From Vibrio rhizosphaerae (GTDB taxonomy: Bacteria; Pseudomonadota; Gammaproteobacteria; Enterobacterales; Vibrionaceae), in assembly GCF_024347095.1 (NCBI RefSeq), contig NZ_AP024904.1, positions 682,001-746,000 of the forward strand: a stretch of DNA of 64,000 nt, read 5' to 3'. The notes under the pieces were generated by a model. That model was given only the letters and a program-made list of their open reading frames with translations, had not been told where the DNA came from and made no database searches. The first letter of the stretch is position 1, and each line of letters begins with the position of its first letter. A program made the position numbers and the translations under genes. Positions 9,562 to 18,816 of the stretch are shown in pieces.

Positions 9562-9996
9562 CTAGACGTTGCTATTACTCGAACTGTTGAATGAGTACAT
9601 TCGAACTTCATCTCTGGCGAACCAACCTAGCCTCTCATAAAACTGTTGGGCATTGATATTGTCGTTATACACAAATAAATGAGTCTTCGGGATATCAATC
9701 TTAGCGAGAGAATTGATGGCTTGGTTTACTAATTCACGACCTAACTTTTTCCCCCGAAAATGCGGTGATACCGCCAGATGTTGTAGATAGCCTCTACGTC
9801 CATCTGTACCAACCAATACAGCACCAACAATTTCATGATTAATTTCTGCAACAAAGCTTAAATCAGGATTGCGCTCTAAATAGCGTGCAATATTTTCTCT
9901 TGAGTCCACATCCCGAATGCTCATGCCTTCCGTTTGCTCCCAAAGAGCGATTACTTCGTCATAGTCCGCGATTTTCATTTCACGAATTTTTACCAC
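9562..9996 (-). CDS. GNAT family N-acetyltransferase (YpeA-like)
   Basis: Acetyl-CoA-dependent acetyltransferase of unknown substrate. The GNAT fold is clear: a beta4 strand (GAVLVGTDGRRGYLQHLAV), the acetyl-CoA loop HFRGKKLGRELV (R/Q-x-x-G-x-G/A type), and a C-terminal NINAQQFYERLGW motif. A GTG at 9996 (VVKIREMKIAD) has AAGGAAAATAAA before it and gives 144 aa. The longer frame from a TTG at 10038 adds 14 residues that do not look like the family. It stands 90 bp after the nitronate monooxygenase gene in the same direction and may be co-transcribed with it. Confidence 0.85.
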   Translation of the reverse strand: MVKIREMKIADYDEVIALWEQTEGMSIRDVDSRENIARYLERNPDLSFVAEINHEIVGAVLVGTDGRRGYLQHLAVSPHFRGKKLGRELVNQAINSLAKIDIPKTHLFVYNDNINAQQFYERLGWFARDEVRMYSFNSSSNSNV

Positions 9997-10086
9997 TTTA
10001 TTTTCCTTACGTATCACGCCAGAACCGTTATCAAACAAACAACGTCTGGCAACCCTTGTCCATCTAAAATACCTTGGGTAACCCTT

Positions 10087-11157
10087 TCAGCCGTTCATTT
10101 CTAAAATAAGAACTTCTACGAGTTGTTTGGCGGTGAGTTCCCGAATCAAAGGGGCGCCCTGCCCGGCCCAATAGGCGGTATATTCATCTGTTCCTTGGTT
10201 GAGTGCGGCAAGCGATAGCTTTTTGGCGACATCGTATGCCAATGGGTAGTCCGGCACACTAGGCGCATGAGCAGATTCCAGAAATGAAGTAAACTTGTTG
10301 CACAGGCCTCTGGCCGCTCTGCCTGATATCCCCTCAATTAAAATAGTTTCTTGATTCCGCTCACTGAGTAGCATATCGCGATTCTTTTGGCTTGCAGCGG
10401 ATTCCGGGCAGGTGATAAATGCTGTACCGAGCTGTGCAGCAGAAGCGCCCAGCGTCATAAAATGGTTGATATGTTTGCCGTTCATGATGCCACCGGCAGC
10501 AATGATCGGTACAGAAACATTGGCGACTAAAAGACTGACCAAATCAGCCGTGCTCAGTTTGTCGTCTTCGATGTCGGTATCCAATAGGGTGGAATCAAAC
10601 GTTCCCCGGTGCCCTCCGGCTTCAATGCCTTGCGCGACTATCGCGTTTACACCGAGTGTTTCAATGTGTTTTGCTTCTTGCAGGTTGGTGGCCGTCGCTA
10701 TCAGAAAGATACCTTCTTCCTTCAATCTCTTAATCCACTCTGCTGGCGGCAGCCCAAAGTGAAAACTAACCACCCGGGGTTTATGTTTGAGTAGTAGCAA
10801 AAACATCTCTGTATCGAGTATGAAGCTTTGATATATCTCATTTAAAGCGCTGGGTGGTTCAGCGCCTAACGCTTTGAAAAGAGGACTGATAAAATCTAAC
10901 CATCGTGCTTCTTTGTGCTGATCCCGCTCCGGCTGTTTGTGACAGAATAGATTGACATTGAATGGTTGAGTCGTCAGTTTTTTCGTCTCTTTGAGCAGGA
11001 TATCGGCTTGGTGAACATCGCTTGCACCCAGCGCAATAGAGCCCAAAGCACCGGCATTTGAGACAGCGGCGGCTAATGAAGGCGTAGAGATTCCCGCCAT
11101 CGGTGCCTGAATGATTGGATGTATATTGAAACGGGAGGTCAGAGGGTTCTGTTTCAT
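10087..11157 (-). CDS. Nitronate monooxygenase (2-nitropropane dioxygenase family)
   Basis: FMN-dependent TIM-barrel enzyme that oxidises alkyl nitronates such as propionate-3-nitronate, a detoxification reaction. Signatures are HPIIQAPMAGIST at the N-terminus, VSFHFGLPP, the EAGGHRGTF loop with the catalytic His (about residue 188), the phosphate-binding PIIAAGGIMNG, and GASAAQLGTAF. Length 356 aa is normal for class I. The C-terminal EYTAYWAGQGAPL motif is typical. The start ATG is at 11157. It is followed by the GNAT gene. Confidence 0.93.
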   Translation of the reverse strand: MKQNPLTSRFNIHPIIQAPMAGISTPSLAAAVSNAGALGSIALGASDVHQADILLKETKKLTTQPFNVNLFCHKQPERDQHKEARWLDFISPLFKALGAEPPSALNEIYQSFILDTEMFLLLLKHKPRVVSFHFGLPPAEWIKRLKEEGIFLIATATNLQEAKHIETLGVNAIVAQGIEAGGHRGTFDSTLLDTDIEDDKLSTADLVSLLVANVSVPIIAAGGIMNGKHINHFMTLGASAAQLGTAFITCPESAASQKNRDMLLSERNQETILIEGISGRAARGLCNKFTSFLESAHAPSVPDYPLAYDVAKKLSLAALNQGTDEYTAYWAGQGAPLIRELTAKQLVEVLILEMNG

Positions 11158-11306
11158 GGCGATTCACCTCAGGGTAAGTTGATCACTTGGCGCTGTAATT
11201 TGCTTTGAATATATCAGAATTGCTTGTGTGATTGCTGCCCCATGCTGTGCCGTTTTCCTTTCACGCCTGCGGCAATAGGCTCGATAGTAACATAGCCGCA
11301 TATTTT

Positions 11307-11380
11307 AACTATCCCATTTGTAACGATGTCATTTGTAACGATGTCATGTTTAACTATGTCATTTGTAACTACGCCATAGT
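11307..11380. repeat. Degenerate 15-bp tandem repeat overlapping the apbE stop
   Basis: Five head-to-tail copies of AAC(T/G)ATGTCATTTGT, with one to several mismatches and the last one base short. The array reaches past the stop codon of the minus-strand apbE-like gene at 11369, so the last residues of that protein are encoded by a repeat unit. Confidence 0.8.
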
Positions 11381-12301
11381 AACCTTGTCTCTCAGATTCG
11401 GCGTCGTGGCAAATTGCCCGTCTCCGGTGATCACGATTGCTTCCATGCCGTCAATCTGGTTAACGGTGGTTAAAATACGTCTGGCATCTAAGCCAAAAAG
11501 TTTGGTGGTATAGATGTCACAGTCCAACGAGTGATCCGAAATAATGCTTAAAGAAGCCACATTGTTATCGACCGGATAACCACTGTGACTGTCAAAAATA
11601 TGGTGGTAACGATTGCCATGATATTGAAAGGTTCTCTCGTAGATCCCGGAAGTGACGACGGACTGATTTCTGATCTTCACCGTGGCGACACAGTGACCCC
11701 GGGGTAAAAAGGGATTCTGGATACCCACATCCCAATCGAGATGATGCTTCGGGGATTCACCATACACCAGCAGATTGCCACCAATATCAATCATGGCGGA
11801 GACGGGCTGCTTTTCTTTGAAGAAAGCCATGATTTGATCGCTGAAATATCCCTTCGCAATCGCACCCAGATCGATTTCCAGACCGGGCTTGGTAAAACAG
11901 ACCGATCGTTGTGCATCGTTCAGCACAATATCCGCAGGATTTAAGCGCTCCAATACCTGCTGTATTTCGGTTGGGTCAGGCACCCTTGCCCCGGCAAAAC
12001 CAATCCGCCACAGCTTAATCAACGGGCCAATCGCAATGTTTAAAAAGCTATCGGCATCAAGGCTGTGCTGCTTACCGATCTTGATTAATTCATACAAATC
12101 ATGGTCAACGACGACGGGTTGATTCACGGCGGCGTTTTTCAACGCAAACAGTTGAGACTGCTCGCTGTTAGCGCTAAACACCGACTCATAGCGCCTCAAC
12201 ATGGAAACCGCCTGATTTAACCACTGTTCCGCCTGATGACCTTTAAAGTAAAGGCGAATGGTGGTGCCCATCAGCTTGATTTCTTGTGAGCCTTCAGTCA
12301 T
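11369..12301 (-). CDS. apbE: FAD:protein FMN transferase (ApbE family)
   Basis: Attaches FMN covalently to a Ser/Thr of target flavoproteins. It has the core motifs KLMGTTIRLYF, DADSFLNIAIGPL, EIDLGAIAKGY (the conserved LGAIAKGYFSD block), DIGGNLLVYG and VTSGIYER, and a late Mg-binding DIYTTKLFGL. There is no signal peptide or lipobox, so it should act in the cytoplasm, unlike lipoprotein ApbE. Its likely substrate is the FMN_bind domain of the crdB-like reductase next door, which carries the SGASETS acceptor motif. The LysR gene starts 21 bp upstream in the same direction. AAGGAAAAGAC precedes the ATG. The C-terminal end runs into a tandem repeat. Confidence 0.92.
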   Translation of the reverse strand: MTEGSQEIKLMGTTIRLYFKGHQAEQWLNQAVSMLRRYESVFSANSEQSQLFALKNAAVNQPVVVDHDLYELIKIGKQHSLDADSFLNIAIGPLIKLWRIGFAGARVPDPTEIQQVLERLNPADIVLNDAQRSVCFTKPGLEIDLGAIAKGYFSDQIMAFFKEKQPVSAMIDIGGNLLVYGESPKHHLDWDVGIQNPFLPRGHCVATVKIRNQSVVTSGIYERTFQYHGNRYHHIFDSHSGYPVDNNVASLSIISDHSLDCDIYTTKLFGLDARRILTTVNQIDGMEAIVITGDGQFATTPNLRDKVTMA

Positions 12302-12321
12302 GTCTTTTCCTTTTCATCCCG

Positions 12322-13251
12322 TCAGTATGTCGCGGTGTCTTTGTAACGTAAAAATGAATCCACCAGCCCTTGCTCCATCACAGAAAGCGCCCTGCTGCTG
12401 TGATGTGCGATGAAATAATCTAAGTTCAATTGGTCAATCGGCAACGGATAAATATTGTACTGCTCAGGGCAAGGCGCGATGGTCAGGCTTTCAGGCACGA
12501 ACGTGATCCCGCAGCCGGCCATGGCAAGATGTTTGACGGTGGCAATTTCTCTGCTTTCTAACACAATATCGGGCTTGATTTTGTAAATACTGAATAGATG
12601 ATCCACCTGCGCTCTGATGGCTGACCCTTTCGCGGTTAAGACAAACTTTTGCCGCAATAAATCGTCCATCTCAATACTGCCCGGAGCAATCGTGGCCATA
12701 CCGGCCTGATAGAGATCGCAGGATTTGGGAATCACGGCAAAATAACCATGCTTGCCCCATGACACAGCAAGCAGATTGGGCGCAATACTGCTTGCGTTCT
12801 GCCCGATCCAAAAGTCCACTTCACCTTTTTGCAGTCGCTTCTCATTGTTTTCCGGGATATCTTCCACCAGCTCGATTTGACAATCAGGATAGCGTTCCAG
12901 AAATTTGGGTAAAAACAGCGGGATCAGGTAGGTCCCAATACTGGTTAAGATCCCGATTTTGATGGTTTGCTTATCCTTGTCAGTGATGGCGGCAATTTGC
13001 CTGCGCATATTGGCGTGCACCGTATCGAGCGAGCCAAGATAGTCATAGTAAATCTTTCCCTGCTCGGTTAAACGGTAAGGCAGCTCACTGCGATTGATGA
13101 TCTGACAATTCAATTCACTTTCGATCCGTTTAATCACTTGCGTCAGATAGGGTTGAGAGATGTAAAGGGACTCTGCTGCCTTGCTGTAATTGCTAAATTT
13201 AAGCAAGGCATCAATATAATATAAGGTGTGTTGATTGTGATATTTTGACAT
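12322..13251 (-). CDS. LysR-type transcriptional regulator of the reductase cluster
   Basis: LTTR of 309 aa with an N-terminal winged helix-turn-helix (FSNYSKAAESLYISQPYLTQVIKRIESEL, residues about 20-48) and a periplasmic-binding-like effector domain (IKIGILTSIGTYLIP onward). The ATG at 13251 (MSKYHNQ) has GGGGATGAG before it; a longer frame from 13284 lacks a ribosome site. It is divergent from the crdA-like gene and in the same direction as apbE. The natural reading is a regulator that senses an unsaturated aromatic acid, by analogy with the cinnamate induction reported for V. ruber Crd; the ligand is inferred. Confidence 0.88.
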   Translation of the reverse strand: MSKYHNQHTLYYIDALLKFSNYSKAAESLYISQPYLTQVIKRIESELNCQIINRSELPYRLTEQGKIYYDYLGSLDTVHANMRRQIAAITDKDKQTIKIGILTSIGTYLIPLFLPKFLERYPDCQIELVEDIPENNEKRLQKGEVDFWIGQNASSIAPNLLAVSWGKHGYFAVIPKSCDLYQAGMATIAPGSIEMDDLLRQKFVLTAKGSAIRAQVDHLFSIYKIKPDIVLESREIATVKHLAMAGCGITFVPESLTIAPCPEQYNIYPLPIDQLNLDYFIAHHSSRALSVMEQGLVDSFLRYKDTATY

Positions 13252-13401
13252 CTCATCCCCGGTTCTGCGCAACAACCCAGCCATGATAACAAATTACTTA
13301 TTAAGGATGAATATATAGCTATTAGATAGATTTTTCATACTGTGTTAAAACAATATCCAGATATTAAATATGGTTTTTAACAGTATAGGAATCCACCGGA
13401 T

Positions 13402-14010
13402 ATGAACTACTTAGCTATCGTTGGCACGAATTCAGAAGTGTCAACAAACCGTATGCTACTGCAATTCATGCAACGGCACTTTCAAGCACAAGCACAACTG
13501 GAACTCTATGAGATCAGAGATTTGCCTGCTTTTTATGAAGCGGACGATGACCAAGTGCCTCAAGAAGTCACCAGCTTATCTGACAAGATTCGTCAGGCAG
13601 ATGGCGTGATTATTGCGACCCCGGAGTATGATCACGCCATTCCGGCGGTGTTAAAAAGTGCATTGGAATGGATCAGTTATACCAGTCAGGCACTCACCGA
13701 CAAGCCGGTTTTAATCGTCGGCGCGTCTCACGGCGCACTCGGCTCTTCACGCGCTCAAGCCCACCTTCGCCAGATTCTTGACTCCCCGGAACTCGCCGCA
13801 CGCCTGATGCCCAGCAGCGAATTTCTGCTCGGAAAATCACAAGCCGCCTTTAATGACAGCGGCCAATTAATCGATGAACATAAGCTGGCTGAACTGGATG
13901 AGATTTTCAGAGAGTTTGTGCTGTTTACCGAGATGATAACCAAACTCTTATCAGAGAGAACCCTCATCAAAAAAGATAAAAAATACGCTTGGCAAACCCG
14001 GGAGGCATGA
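13402..14010 (+). CDS. crdA: NAD(P)H:FMN-reductase-type subunit (CrdA-like)
   Basis: Single flavodoxin-like FMN_red domain of 202 aa. It has the FMN phosphate loop [16 protein letters not shown], the ring-binding [18 protein letters not shown], and [20 protein letters not shown]. It is about half identical along its length to the first domain of the next gene, so the pair arose by duplication. In V. ruber a single-domain subunit pairs with the large subunit through these domains to form NADH:(hydroxy)cinnamate reductase. Its stop overlaps or abuts the start of the large subunit, indicating translational coupling. The symbol is assigned by gene order and architecture. Confidence 0.82.
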   Translation: MNYLAIVGTNSEVSTNRMLLQFMQRHFQAQAQLELYEIRDLPAFYEADDDQVPQEVTSLSDKIRQADGVIIATPEYDHAIPAVLKSALEWISYTSQALTDKPVLIVGASHGALGSSRAQAHLRQILDSPELAARLMPSSEFLLGKSQAAFNDSGQLIDEHKLAELDEIFREFVLFTEMITKLLSERTLIKKDKKYAWQTREA

Positions 14011-14015
14011 GAGCA

Positions 14016-16436
14016 ATGAAATTTACAGCAATCGTCGGCACGACATCGCCAAAGTCCTACAACCGGACACTGCTGCAGTTTATGCAAGCGCATTTCAAGG
14101 ACAAAGCAGACATTGAACTGTTGGAAATCGACCAAGTCCCCATGTTCAACCAAGACCAGCCGTCGACCAACCCACAACTCTTGGAAATCAATCAAAAAAT
14201 TATCGCCAGTGACGGTGTAATTATTGCGACCCCCGAATATAACCACTCGATTCCTTCAAGCCTGAAAAGCGTGCTTGAATGGCTCAGCTACGAACTTCAC
14301 CCGCTGGATGGCAAGCCAGTCATGATTCTCGGCGCGTCAATTGATGCTCAGGGCTCCTCCCGGGCGCAGTTGCACCTGCGTCAGATATTGGATGCCCCGG
14401 GCGTCAACGCTAATGTGATGCCGGGTTACGAATTCTTACTGGGCAATGCTCATCAAGCCTTTGATGACAAGGGGCAGTTGAACAACGAAGCAACCATCGA
14501 CTTCTTAGAAATCTGTTTTTTACGATTTATGCGCTTTGCCAAGATCTCAAACCAACTGAATGTAGAAGAAGACTTCTCTTTCGCGCCGGGGACTTATGAA
14601 GTCCATGCCCTCGGTCACGGTGGTGCGCTGCCGATGCAGGTTTCCTTTAGCGAGAAGAAAATCGAAAGTATTCATATCGACACTGCCGGTGAGACAGAAG
14701 GATTGGCCGATGTAGTATTTGTCCGCATCCCGGACAAGATCATCGAGGGGCAAACGCTGAACGTGGATGCCCTGTCAGGCGCATCTGAAACCAGTCATGC
14801 CGTGATTGATGGGGTTGCCAAAGCCGTGAAACTGGCGGGCGTGAACCCGGATATCCTGAAAAAACGGCCCAAACCGGCCAGCAGCCTGAACCGTGACGAT
14901 GAAGAATACAGCTGTGATGTGGTGGTGATTGGCGGCGGCGGTGCTGGTTTGAGTGCCGCAGCAACGGTTTTACAGGCCGGTAAAAATGCGATTGTGCTGG
15001 AAAAATTCCCGGCCGTTGGTGGCAACACCATTCGTACCGGTGGGCCGATTAATGCTGCCGACCCGGAATGGCAGCGTACTTTCGACGAGAACCCGGGGGA
15101 AAGACATACCATTGAAGCGCTGTTAAGCACCGATGAAAGCGAGATTCACCCGGAATATCTGGCTGATTTCAGAGCGCTGAAAGAAGAATTCGCGGCCTAT
15201 CAGCAGCAGTTCGGTGATCAAAAAGGCTATCTGTTTGATTCACCACTACTGCACAGAATGCAGACTTATTTCGGCGGGAAGCGGACTGACCTTGAAGGCA
15301 ACAGCATCTATGGACAATACGATCTGGTGAAAATCTTAACCGACCATGCGCTGGAAAGTGTGCAGTGGCTGGAAGAGATCGGAGTTGAGTATGACAAAGA
15401 GGTGGTGTTTGCACCGGTCGGAGCCCTGTGGCGACGCGGACACAAGCCCGTCAAGCGATACGGAACGGCCTTTATTCTTGCCTTAAGCCGCTATATTGAA
15501 TCGATGTCAGGCACCATCCTGACCGATAGTCCGGCCAAAGAATTTCTCATCGAAGACGGTGAAATCAAAGGGGTGATTGCGACCGGTGTCAACGGCCAGA
15601 AGATCACAATTCATGCTAAAGCGGTTGTGCTGGCCAGTGGCGGTTTTGGTGCCAATACCAAGATGCTTCAACAATACAACACATACTGGAGCCACATTGC
15701 TGACGATATCAAGACCACCAACTCCTATGCGATGACCGGAGACGGCATTGTGCTGGGTCAGTCCGTCGGTGCAGGTTTAACCGGTATGGGCTTCACGCAG
15801 ATGATGCCCGTCGCAGATCCGAATACCGGTGAACTCTTCAGCGGCCTTCAGGTGCCACCGGAGAACTTCGTCATTGTCAATCAACAAGGGAAACGGTTCG
15901 TTAATGAATTTGCCGGACGAGATGTATTAACCAAAGCAGCATTGGCAGAAGGCGGGCTCTTCTACCTGATTGCAGATGATGAGATTAAGAAAACCGCGGC
16001 GAACACCAGTCAGGAGAAAATTGACCGTCAAGTCGAAGCGGGAACGCTGTTCAGAGCCGATACCCTTGAAGAACTGGCCGTTCAGGTGGGCATGGAGCCC
16101 GATGTATTAGTCGAGACCATCAACAAATACAATCGCTATGTCGAGGCAGGACACGATCCTGAATTCCACAAGGATACCTTTAGCCTGAAAGTGGAAAAAG
16201 CGCCGTTCTATGCCACACCCAGACAACCGGCCGTTCACCATACAATGGGCGGGCTTAAGATTGATACCGCCACGCGAGTTCTGGATGAAAACAACCGACC
16301 AATCAAGCACCTGTATGCTGCGGGTGAAGTCGCCGGTGGGATTCATGCGGGCAACCGTCTTGGTGGTAATGCACTGGCAGATATCTTTACTTTCGGCCGC
16401 ATTGCCGGAAAGACAGCCATGAGTGAAATGGACTAA
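14016..16436 (+). CDS. crdB: Three-domain NADH:(hydroxy)cinnamate reductase subunit (CrdB-like)
   Basis: Cytoplasmic flavoprotein of 806 aa with domains in order FMN_red (1-180), FMN_bind (190-275) and FAD_binding_2 (300-806). The FMN_bind domain carries [10 protein letters not shown] (251-260), the ApbE flavinylation motif, so one FMN should be covalent. The FAD domain starts [18 protein letters not shown] and keeps the fumarate-reductase-like [27 protein letters not shown] and [16 protein letters not shown] motifs. It lacks a signal peptide and a heme domain. Relatives include urocanate, acrylate and cinnamate reductases; the partner subunit argues for cinnamates. The ATG at 14016 has GGGAGG 11 bases before it; ATG at 14007 is an alternative. 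Confidence 0.86.
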   Translation: MKFTAIVGTTSPKSYNRTLLQFMQAHFKDKADIELLEIDQVPMFNQDQPSTNPQLLEINQKIIASDGVIIATPEYNHSIPSSLKSVLEWLSYELHPLDGKPVMILGASIDAQGSSRAQLHLRQILDAPGVNANVMPGYEFLLGNAHQAFDDKGQLNNEATIDFLEICFLRFMRFAKISNQLNVEEDFSFAPGTYEVHALGHGGALPMQVSFSEKKIESIHIDTAGETEGLADVVFVRIPDKIIEGQTLNVDALSGASETSHAVIDGVAKAVKLAGVNPDILKKRPKPASSLNRDDEEYSCDVVVIGGGGAGLSAAATVLQAGKNAIVLEKFPAVGGNTIRTGGPINAADPEWQRTFDENPGERHTIEALLSTDESEIHPEYLADFRALKEEFAAYQQQFGDQKGYLFDSPLLHRMQTYFGGKRTDLEGNSIYGQYDLVKILTDHALESVQWLEEIGVEYDKEVVFAPVGALWRRGHKPVKRYGTAFILALSRYIESMSGTILTDSPAKEFLIEDGEIKGVIATGVNGQKITIHAKAVVLASGGFGANTKMLQQYNTYWSHIADDIKTTNSYAMTGDGIVLGQSVGAGLTGMGFTQMMPVADPNTGELFSGLQVPPENFVIVNQQGKRFVNEFAGRDVLTKAALAEGGLFYLIADDEIKKTAANTSQEKIDRQVEAGTLFRADTLEELAVQVGMEPDVLVETINKYNRYVEAGHDPEFHKDTFSLKVEKAPFYATPRQPAVHHTMGGLKIDTATRVLDENNRPIKHLYAAGEVAGGIHAGNRLGGNALADIFTFGRIAGKTAMSEMD

Positions 16437-16491
16437 GCAGTAAATTGAACTCAGCCGCGCGGCGTTCAAACAACGCGCTCAGGCAACCCAG

Positions 16492-16516
16492 AGAGAGCGA
16501 GTATTCCTCGCTCTCT
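16492..16516 (+). terminator. Terminator after crdB
   Basis: AGAGAGCGAG, loop TATTC, CTCGCTCTCT, then TATTT: a perfect 10-bp stem 56 bp after the reductase stop. Confidence 0.75.
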
Positions 16517-16536
16517 TATTTCATCACTCTCAGGCA

Positions 16537-16569
16537 CCCCTGCCTCAGACAAACCCCTGCCTCAGACAA
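16537..16569. repeat. 16-bp perfect direct repeat
   Basis: CCCCTGCCTCAGACAA occurs twice in tandem (16537-16552 and 16554-16569), separated by one base, in the crdB-fecB intergenic region. Confidence 0.8.
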
Positions 16570-16698
16570 TGCACCGCCCTCCTTTCCGCCTTTAGAATGC
16601 CTCCCCGTCGCGCCTGCCCCATATTTGTTGAGTGCCTGTCCTGCATTTCGTTGGCATTATCCATCAGTTGGCAATTCCTCTCTCGGATCATGACAACG

Positions 16699-16740
16699 AG
16701 TCGTGATAAACAAGTCATGATAAACAAGTCGTGACAAATT
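16699..16740. repeat. 14-bp tandem repeat, three copies
   Basis: AGTCGTGATAAACA, AGTCATGATAAACA and AGTCGTGACAAATT stand head to tail just upstream of the Fur-type site of the siderophore operon. Confidence 0.75.
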
Positions 16741-16762
16741 TGACTCCGGGACAGAAAAACTG

Positions 16763-16784
16763 TAAATAAGAATACTTATCACTA
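16763..16784 (+). promoter_or_regulatory. Candidate Fur box upstream of the siderophore ABC operon
   Basis: TAAATAAGAATACTTATCAC is a partly palindromic AT-rich site resembling the Fur consensus, about 35 bp before the substrate-binding-protein start. It is weaker than the box before the receptor gene. Confidence 0.5.
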
Positions 16785-16815
16785 TCATAACCATAACGTT
16801 AACCAAGGCCTCTGA

Positions 16816-17793
16816 ATGTGTATTCGCAGTGTTGCTGTCGTGAATAAAATTATTTTGAATTGTGCGCGCCTGCTTCCCCTCTGTCTGTTTGCCAGTTTTT
16901 TTTCCTATTCAGGAGAGATGACACCTCAATCAACACCTCGCTCTGTCACTCATGCGATGGGCGTCACGGAAGTGCCTCAGCGTGCGATGCGTGTCATCAC
17001 TTTATTTCAGGGTGCAACAGACTCTGCTGTTGCATTGGGAATTCATCCGATCGGTGTTGTGGACGCTTGGGCCGAAAAGCCAACTTACCGCTATTTACGG
17101 GAGCCGTTAAAAGAGGCCGTACATGTGGGGCTGGAAACACAACCGAATCTGGAAACCATCGCGGCGCTGCATCCTGACTTGATTATCGGGTCGACATTTC
17201 GTCATGAGAAAATTTATGCGCAACTGTCACAAATTGCACCGACTGTTTTTACGGATAATGTTTCCGATTTTCAACAGACGCTGGCCCTGACCGCTCAGGC
17301 AACCGGACGTGAATCAGAAGGGAAAAAACGGTTAGAACAGTGGCAACACCGGGTCACCCGGATTCGAGCCGAGCTACAAAAGAGTGTTCCAGACTGGCCA
17401 ATTACAGCGTCGATCATCAATGTCCGATCCGACCATTTACGTTTATATCTCCAAGAGAGTTTTCCGGGCATGGTTCTCAGTGCGATTGGCTTTCAATTAC
17501 CCAAGATAAAGAATGCCGCTGGCTGGGGCATCAAACTGAAATCTAAAGAAGCATTACCTGCTATCAATGCCGATGTGTTTTTCATCATACCCCATGCCGA
17601 CAATGCAGCGGTGAAACAGAACTTCGAAAGCTGGCGTCACCATCCGCTATGGCGGATTCTCAATGCCCCTAAAAATAATGCGGTGTACACCGTAGAAAGG
17701 ACCAGTTGGTTATTGTCGGGCGGTATTTTGGGCGCGAATCAGATCCTCGATCAAATCGCGAATCGTTATCACCTGCAATCTGCCGTGAGATAG
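16816..17793 (+). CDS. Iron-siderophore ABC transporter periplasmic binding protein (FecB-like)
   Basis: Periplasmic ligand binder of 325 aa. The N-terminal hydrophobic stretch (ILNCARLLPLCLFASFF) acts as signal peptide, without an obvious lipobox. The class III binding-protein core follows: RVITLFQGATDSAVALGI, VGLETQPNLETIAALHPDLI, IAPTVFTD and a long backbone helix. It resembles FecB-type proteins that deliver ferric siderophore (citrate or hydroxamate class) to FecCD. AAGG precedes the ATG. It is the first gene of a tight operon with two permeases, an ATPase and a reductase. The actual siderophore is not evident. Confidence 0.88.
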   Translation: MCIRSVAVVNKIILNCARLLPLCLFASFFSYSGEMTPQSTPRSVTHAMGVTEVPQRAMRVITLFQGATDSAVALGIHPIGVVDAWAEKPTYRYLREPLKEAVHVGLETQPNLETIAALHPDLIIGSTFRHEKIYAQLSQIAPTVFTDNVSDFQQTLALTAQATGRESEGKKRLEQWQHRVTRIRAELQKSVPDWPITASIINVRSDHLRLYLQESFPGMVLSAIGFQLPKIKNAAGWGIKLKSKEALPAINADVFFIIPHADNAAVKQNFESWRHHPLWRILNAPKNNAVYTVERTSWLLSGGILGANQILDQIANRYHLQSAVR

Positions 17794-17802
17794 CGTGATT
17801 CT

Positions 17803-18816
17803 ATGAGATTCAATCCATCGCATTATGGCTATTGCGCAGGTCTCGTTACCTTATCGCTCCTGCTACTTTTCATTGCATTCACCGCCAGTATGGCCGTGGG
17901 ACAATATCCTATCCCACTCACCAACGTCTGGGGAGCACTCTGGTCAACCGATCCCAACGATATTGATCACATCATTCTCACCACCACCCGGTTATCCCGC
18001 AGCGTTATTGCCTGTTCAGTCGGGGCCGGGCTTGCGGTATCCGGCGTGTTGATGCAGTCATTGACCCGCAATCCATTAGCTTCTCCCGCTATTTTTGGTG
18101 TGAATGGTGGAGCGGTGTTCTTTATTGTTTTATTTACAGTGTATTTTGGCGTGGGGTCACTGGATGATTATATCTGGATCGCTTTTGCCGGTGCGGCATT
18201 CGCCGGATTACTCGTGTATGGATTAGGGTGTATGGGCCGTGATGGTTTGTCGCCAGTGAGGGTGGTGATTGCCGGTGCTGCCATTTCAGCCCTGTTTATG
18301 GCCTTTACTCAAGGGATTCTGATCATCGGGCAAGAAGGTTTGGACAGTGTGTTGTTTTGGGTTGCCGGCTCGGTTTCCGGGCGTGAATTATCCACGGTAT
18401 CCCCCTTTTTACCTTATATTGCTGTCGCGATAATTTGCGCCATCTTACTGTCACCGCATATCAATATTTTGCTGTCCGGAGACGATATCGCAACAGGGCT
18501 GGGGCAAAATACCTTATTGCTGAAAATCGCCCTGAGTCTGTTGATCGTCAGTCTTGCCGGGATGTGTGTCTCCATCGCAGGAAACATTGGCTTTATTGGT
18601 TTGATTGTCCCGCATATGGTACGCGCACTGGTGGGAAATCATCATCAATGGTTACTGACGCTGAGCGCGATTTGGGGGGCGGTTTTATTGCTGCTGGCCG
18701 ACGTCGTTGGTCGGTTCATTCTGGCACCGCAAGAGATCCCTATTGGCGTAATGACAGCATTACTTGGCGCACCTTTCTTTATTGTTCTCGCCCGGAAAGG
18801 TTATCGACATGAATAA
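17803..18816 (+). CDS. FecCD-family siderophore permease, first subunit
   Basis: Inner-membrane permease of 337 aa with about nine to ten TM segments. Family motifs are TRLSRSVIACSVGAGLAVSGVLMQ, TRNPLASPAIFGVNGGA, GNIGFIGLIVPHMVR and GRFILAPQEIPIGVMTALLGAPFF. It forms a heterodimer with the next gene product. It starts 9 bp after the binding-protein stop and overlaps the next gene by 8 bp, so translation is coupled. Confidence 0.93.
   Translation: MRFNPSHYGYCAGLVTLSLLLLFIAFTASMAVGQYPIPLTNVWGALWSTDPNDIDHIILTTTRLSRSVIACSVGAGLAVSGVLMQSLTRNPLASPAIFGVNGGAVFFIVLFTVYFGVGSLDDYIWIAFAGAAFAGLLVYGLGCMGRDGLSPVRVVIAGAAISALFMAFTQGILIIGQEGLDSVLFWVAGSVSGRELSTVSPFLPYIAVAIICAILLSPHINILLSGDDIATGLGQNTLLLKIALSLLIVSLAGMCVSIAGNIGFIGLIVPHMVRALVGNHHQWLLTLSAIWGAVLLLLADVVGRFILAPQEIPIGVMTALLGAPFFIVLARKGYRHE

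Noticed and set aside
13755..14246. 163-aa minus-strand frame across the crdA-crdB junction
   Set aside because: Lies entirely opposite two well-supported genes.
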